From assembly GCF_010994755.1 (NCBI RefSeq), contig NZ_WHSB02000013.1, forward strand, positions 100,201-164,200: a stretch of DNA of 64,000 nucleotides, written 5' to 3'. Shown here one piece after another: positions 60,506 through 64,000 of this stretch (within the stretch, counting starts at the first letter, position 1; every line of letters starts with the position of its first letter). Both the position numbers and the translations under genes were made by a program. The notes beneath the pieces are model-generated. The model did not search any database. It was not told the DNA's origin and saw only the letters and a list, made by a program, of their open reading frames with translations. The stretch is from Shinella lacus. GTDB taxonomy: Bacteria; Pseudomonadota; Alphaproteobacteria; Rhizobiales; Rhizobiaceae.

Positions 60506-61510
60506 ATGAAGATCAAGACATCCATTCTTGCGGGCGCCTGCCTGTCCTGCATGGTTCTCGGCGGCAACGCCGCCCAGGCTGCGGAATGCGGCACGACCGA
60601 CCCCATCACCGTCGCCGAAATGACCTGGCTTTCCGCCGGCACGCTCGCCTATGTCGCCAAGGCGATCCTTACCGAAGGCTACGGCTGCAATGTCCAGATT
60701 GTGCCCGGCGACACGGTGCCGACCGCCTCCTCCATGCTGGCCAAGGGCGAGCCGGATATCGCACCGGAACTCTGGGTCTCCACCGTCAAGTCGACCTGGG
60801 ACCAGATGCTGGCGAAGGGCACCGTCTACAAGGCGGGCGATATCTTCGCGAGCGGTGGCCAGGAGGGCTGGTGGATCCCGGATTACGTTGCCGAGGCGCA
60901 TCCGGAAATCCGCTCCGTCAGCGACCTCAAGGACAACTGGAAGGTCTTCGAGGACGAATCGAACGCCGGCAAGGGCCGCTTCTATGCCTGCCCTCCGGGC
61001 TGGGGCTGCGAGATCATCACCAACAACCTCGTCAAGGCGCTCGGCCTTGAAGAGACCTACGAGATCTACCCGACCGGTTCCGGTGCCAACCTGAAGGCGA
61101 CCATCGCCCGGCAGGTCTCGCGCAAGAAGCCCTTCATCGGCTGGTACTGGGGGCCGACCGAAGTGATCGGCAAGTACAAGCTGAAGGTGCTCGAGATGCC
61201 GGCCTATGACGCGGCCAAGTTCACCTGCCTCACCGATGCGAAGTGCGAGAAGCCGGAACTGACCGGCTGGGCGATCGGTGAAGTCGCCGTGGCCGCAACG
61301 ACCAGCCTCAAGGAAAAGGCCCCTGCCGTCGCCGAGTTCCTGTCGAAGATGCAGGTGCCGAACGCCGAGATCAGCGATGTGCTGGCCTGGGGCGACGACA
61401 ACAAGGCCTCGCCGGAGGAGGTCGCGACGTACTTCTTCAAGAACTACGAAGCGATCTGGACCAAGTGGGTGCCGGCCGATGTCGTCGAGAAGGTCAAGGC
61501 CTCGTTCTGA
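60506..61510 (+). CDS. Glycine betaine/choline-type ABC transporter substrate-binding protein
   Basis: AAAGGGAA precedes ATG 60506; product 334 aa with signal peptide (MKIKTSILAGACLSCMVLGG, cut near AQAAE). The mature protein has MTWLSAGTLAYVAKAILTEG and ELWVSTVKSTWDQMLAKG, the ProX/OpuAC pattern with several Trp residues (also GGQEGWWIPDYVAEAHPEIR and GWYWGPTEVIG) that form the aromatic cage for quaternary amines. It binds a betaine-like compound in the periplasm. A hairpin pair follows, and the permease gene begins 119 bases later. Confidence 0.9.
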   Translation: MKIKTSILAGACLSCMVLGGNAAQAAECGTTDPITVAEMTWLSAGTLAYVAKAILTEGYGCNVQIVPGDTVPTASSMLAKGEPDIAPELWVSTVKSTWDQMLAKGTVYKAGDIFASGGQEGWWIPDYVAEAHPEIRSVSDLKDNWKVFEDESNAGKGRFYACPPGWGCEIITNNLVKALGLEETYEIYPTGSGANLKATIARQVSRKKPFIGWYWGPTEVIGKYKLKVLEMPAYDAAKFTCLTDAKCEKPELTGWAIGEVAVAATTSLKEKAPAVAEFLSKMQVPNAEISDVLAWGDDNKASPEEVATYFFKNYEAIWTKWVPADVVEKVKASF

Positions 61511-61550
61511 GGCCCATCTTGTGGGGCCGGCGCAATCCTCCCGGTTGCGC
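61511..61550 (+). promoter_or_regulatory. Two stem-loops after the betaine binding-protein gene
   Basis: GGCCC (61511) pairs with GGGCC (61524), and GCGCAA (61530) pairs with TTGCGC (61545). They begin right after the binding-protein stop and lack a U-tract. As with the sugar importer they likely set the expression ratio between binding protein and permease. Confidence 0.5.
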
Positions 61551-61628
61551 TGCCCTTGCAAACTTCCTTTGCCGATGGTTCGCGCCGCCTTGTGGCCGGC
61601 AAGAGATGTATCCTGAAAGGCTTGTGCC

Positions 61629-62501
61629 GTGGCAGACAATTTCCCCGAGCTCATCGACACCCGCGGCCTGCGCTTTGCCATCGACGATGGCTTCAGCTGG
61701 GTCGTGGCGAACTATGGCGACGTGTTCGAGCGGCTGCTGATGCCGCTGCTCAAGCTGCTCAGCGGCATGGAAACCTTCCTGCAATGGCTGCCCTGGTACG
61801 TCACTATCGCCGCCATTGCCGCCCTGACCTATTCCGCATCGCGCAGCCTGAAGGCGACCGCCGGTGCCGCGGTCATGCTTGTCTTCATCGGCGCGCTGGG
61901 CCTGTGGAACGACGCCATGGCGACGATCGCGCTCATGCTCGCCGCAACGGTGGTGGCCGTCGTGGTCGGCATTCCGCTCGGCATCGCGATGGCGCGCTCG
62001 GACTGGCTGCGCTCGATGGCCCTGCCGCTGCTCGACATCATGCAGACGCTGCCGATCTTCGTCTATCTCATTCCCTTCGTCATGCTGTTCGGCCCGGGCA
62101 AGATCCCGGCCATCCTCGCCACCGTGTTCTTCGCCATTCCGCCGGTCATCCGGCTCACCGATCTCGGCATCCGCCAGGTCGATGGCGAGGTGGTCGAGGC
62201 GATTACCGCCTTCGGCGCGACGCCCCGGCAAAAGCTCTTCAAAGTGCAGATCCCGCTCGCCTTGCCGACGATCATGGCCGGCATCAACCAGACGACGATG
62301 ATGGCGCTCTCCATGGTGGTCATCGCCTCGATGATCGGCGCGGGCGGCCTCGGCTACCAGGTGCTGCAGGGCATCCAGCGGCTGGAAGTGAGCCGCGGCC
62401 TCATCGCCGGCATCGCCATCGTCTTCCTCGCCGTGATCTTCGACCGCATCGCCCAGTCCTATGGACGGCGCGCCCAGAAACACCTTGCCAGCGGAGAGTG
62501 A
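61629..62501 (+). CDS. Glycine betaine/proline ABC transporter permease, ProW-like
   Basis: GTG 61629 follows AAAGG with good spacing; product 290 aa. The N-terminal helix and periplasmic segment are followed by hydrophobic segments: VTIAAIAALTYSASRSLKAT, AGAAVMLVFIGALGLWNDAM and TLPIFVYLIPFVMLFGPGKI. The EAA-type loop is GEVVEAITAFGATPRQKLFK. The segment SMVVIASMIGAGGLGYQVLQ is characteristic of ProW/OpuAB. It forms the channel for the ProX-like protein. Confidence 0.92.
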   Translation: MADNFPELIDTRGLRFAIDDGFSWVVANYGDVFERLLMPLLKLLSGMETFLQWLPWYVTIAAIAALTYSASRSLKATAGAAVMLVFIGALGLWNDAMATIALMLAATVVAVVVGIPLGIAMARSDWLRSMALPLLDIMQTLPIFVYLIPFVMLFGPGKIPAILATVFFAIPPVIRLTDLGIRQVDGEVVEAITAFGATPRQKLFKVQIPLALPTIMAGINQTTMMALSMVVIASMIGAGGLGYQVLQGIQRLEVSRGLIAGIAIVFLAVIFDRIAQSYGRRAQKHLASGE

Positions 62502-62505
62502 GGCC

Positions 62506-63651
62506 GTGACCGCTTCCGACGTGAAAATCCAGATCGAGAAGGTCTACAAGATCTTCGGCGACCGCCCGGACGATGCGATCGCCGAGCTGCGCGCCGGGGC
62601 GCAGAAGACCGAGGTGCTGCAGAAGACCGGTTGTGTCGTCGGCCTCAAGGACATCGATTTCTCGATCCGCAACGGCGAGACCTTCGTCATCATGGGCCTG
62701 TCGGGATCGGGAAAATCGACCCTGATCCGCCACTTCAACCGGCTGATCGAGCCCACCGCCGGTCGCATTCTGGTCGGTGGCCGCAACATCATGGAGATGA
62801 ATGCGAAGGAGCTTCTCGCCTTCCGTCGAAATGGCATTTCCATGGTGTTCCAGCGCTTCGGCCTGCTGCCGCACCAGACGGTGCTGGAAAACACGATCTG
62901 CGGGCCGATCCTGCAGGGCGTGAACCGCCGCGAGGCGGTGGCGCTCGGCATGGAACAGCTGGAACTCGTCGGGCTGAAGGGCTTCGAGAACCGCTTCCCG
63001 CGGCAGCTTTCGGGCGGCATGCAGCAGCGCGTCGGCCTCGCCCGGGCGCTGGCGACCAAGGCGGACGTGCTCCTGATGGACGAGGCCTTCAGTGCGCTCG
63101 ACCCGCTGATCAAGAGCGACATGCAGGAGCAGCTGAAGGACATCCAGGCGCGGCTGAAGAAGACGATCATCTTCATCACGCACGATCTCGACGAGGCGCT
63201 CCATCTCGGCGACCGCATCGCCATCCTCAAGGACGGCGAGTTGCGCCAGGTCGGTACGGGAGAAGAAATCCTGTTCCGCCCGGCCGACGATTATGTCGAG
63301 CGCTTCGTGCGCAAGGTCGACCTGTCGCGGGCGATGTATGCGCATGAGGCCTTCACGAAGGTTCCGGTCCTGACGAGTGCCGAGGCGACCCCGGAACGCT
63401 CGGCCGCGCTGTTGCGGGAGCATCCGGGCGTTGTCGTTACCAATGGTGTCGCACCCCGCCTTCTCGCGCGCGGTGCAACGGGCGAGGCGATCGCGGTGGC
63501 GTCCGTCGATGCCGGTGCCGCCATCGGCCAGTGCTTCCCGCTGCTCGCCGCGCAGGACGCCATCCTCGTCACGGAGGGCGGCGCGGCGACGGGCATGCTG
63601 ACGCGCGAAATGGCCTTCAAGGCACTGGCGCGTTCGGCACGCCCGGTCTGA
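62506..63651 (+). CDS. Glycine betaine/proline ABC transporter ATP-binding protein, ProV-like
   Basis: GTG 62506 has GGAGAG upstream and gives the family N-terminus; product about 381 aa. It has Walker A GLSGSGKST, Q-loop MVFQRFGLLPHQTV, signature LSGGMQQR, Walker B VLLMDEAFSALDPLIKS and H-loop ITHDLDEALHLG. The ProV N-terminal extension includes KIQIEKVYKIFGDRPDDAIA. The C-terminal part, from about residue 270, is a divergent CBS-like regulatory region. It starts four bases after the permease stop. Confidence 0.93.
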   Translation: MTASDVKIQIEKVYKIFGDRPDDAIAELRAGAQKTEVLQKTGCVVGLKDIDFSIRNGETFVIMGLSGSGKSTLIRHFNRLIEPTAGRILVGGRNIMEMNAKELLAFRRNGISMVFQRFGLLPHQTVLENTICGPILQGVNRREAVALGMEQLELVGLKGFENRFPRQLSGGMQQRVGLARALATKADVLLMDEAFSALDPLIKSDMQEQLKDIQARLKKTIIFITHDLDEALHLGDRIAILKDGELRQVGTGEEILFRPADDYVERFVRKVDLSRAMYAHEAFTKVPVLTSAEATPERSAALLREHPGVVVTNGVAPRLLARGATGEAIAVASVDAGAAIGQCFPLLAAQDAILVTEGGAATGMLTREMAFKALARSARPV

Positions 63652-63678
63652 GGCGCCACATCCAAGAGAAAAGAACCG

Positions 63679-64000
63679 ATGAAGAGCCATGTGCTGACCG
63701 TATCCTGCCAATCGACCCGCGGCATCGTCGCCGCGATCACCGGCTACCTCGCCGAGAAGGGGTGTTATATCTCCGACAGTTCGCAGTTCGACGACCTGGT
63801 GACGGGCCTGTTCTTCATGCGCCTCACCTTCCTCAGCCAGGAAGGCGTGTCGGAGGAGGAGATCAAGTCCGGCTTTGCCGCCGTCGGCAAGAAATTCGCG
63901 ATGACCTACCGCTTCAACGACAGCGACGAGCGCATGAAGGTGCTGCTCATGGTGTCGCGCTTCGGCCATTGCCTGAACGACCTGCTCTACCGCTGGAAGA
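63679..64000 (+). CDS. purU: Formyltetrahydrofolate deformylase, N-terminal part (3' end outside window)
   Basis: The start is ATG 63679; 107 codons are visible. Residues 1-80 are the ACT domain (MKSHVLTVSCQSTRGIVAAI, then SDSSQFDDLVTGLFFMRLTF). The hydrolase domain begins with MKVLLMVSRFGHCLNDLLYR, the PurU formyl-transferase-like start with S-x-x-x-H-C-L-x-D-L. PurU releases formate and THF from 10-formyl-THF. In this locus it would dispose of one-carbon units produced by sarcosine oxidase and other N-demethylations. Confidence 0.93.
   Translation, partial: MKSHVLTVSCQSTRGIVAAITGYLAEKGCYISDSSQFDDLVTGLFFMRLTFLSQEGVSEEEIKSGFAAVGKKFAMTYRFNDSDERMKVLLMVSRFGHCLNDLLYRWK

Overview
The window is GC-rich alphaproteobacterial DNA of the Rhizobiales type (Rhizobium/Ensifer/Shinella-like). 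The evidence is heavily GC-biased third codon positions, many ABC uptake operons of several families, frequent ATGA/TGATG overlaps between operon genes, six LysR regulators, and a heterotetrameric sarcosine oxidase. It reads as a catabolic accessory region (chromid, megaplasmid or accessory chromosome segment). I found no tRNA, rRNA, CRISPR array, insertion sequence or replication origin.

Layout. (A) 1-11.1 kb: the tail of a cysteine hydrolase and a 53-aa orphan are followed by a five-gene peptide/opine-type ABC importer on the plus strand. It converges on a minus-strand operon of a polar amino-acid ABC importer plus an agmatinase-family ureohydrolase, with a LysR gene behind a perfect 9-bp-arm palindrome. 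(B) 11.2-16.5 kb: a zone with decayed gene remnants contains an overlapping esterase/ATP-grasp pair, and then an SDR + NTF2-like pair divergent from a LysR gene. (C) 16.7-33.9 kb: this is a large carbohydrate/polyol-like catabolic locus. It has a TIM-barrel isomerase and an atypical Gfo/Idh protein, an XRE regulator, an unrecognised possibly cupin-like protein, a ThDP enzyme, a HisD-family dehydrogenase (HpsN-like), a CUT1 sugar-type ABC importer, two GMC oxidoreductases, a HAD hydrolase, a DeoR regulator and a GH3-like protein. A GCGTCA-N4-GCGTCA direct repeat occurs both before the XRE gene and between the cupin-like and ThDP genes, so I infer that the XRE protein controls both units. (D) 34.1-37.8 kb: two small regulator/enzyme pairs (LysR with a cysteine hydrolase, MmyB-type XRE with an SDR). 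(E) 38.1-45.7 kb: a molybdenum hydroxylase locus (LysR, FAD subunit, fused Fe-S/Mo subunit, XdhC, MoeA, Mop). Two ModE-like 8-8-8 sites lie before moeA and mop. (F) 45.9-47.4 kb: decayed nitrilase and enolase-superfamily genes. (G) 47.6-64.0 kb: an N-methyl/betaine catabolic locus with sarcosine oxidase soxBDAG, a GlxA/GbdR-type regulator, a LysR regulator, aldehyde dehydrogenase, an M19-like protein lacking metal ligands, a 564-aa unknown, a DUF3726-type protein, an Ldh-family dehydrogenase, a glycine-betaine-type ABC importer, and the start of purU.

The most promising under-described systems are G (betaine-like import coupled to an overlapping ALDH/M19-like/unknown/DUF3726/Ldh operon beside the one-carbon-releasing sarcosine oxidase) and C (a ThDP/HisD-family/GMC pathway with an identifiable operator). 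Several proteins carry recognisable folds with substituted catalytic residues: the ureohydrolase, the Gfo/Idh protein, the M19-like protein and the GH3-like protein. All functions are inferred from reading the sequence; no database search was run.
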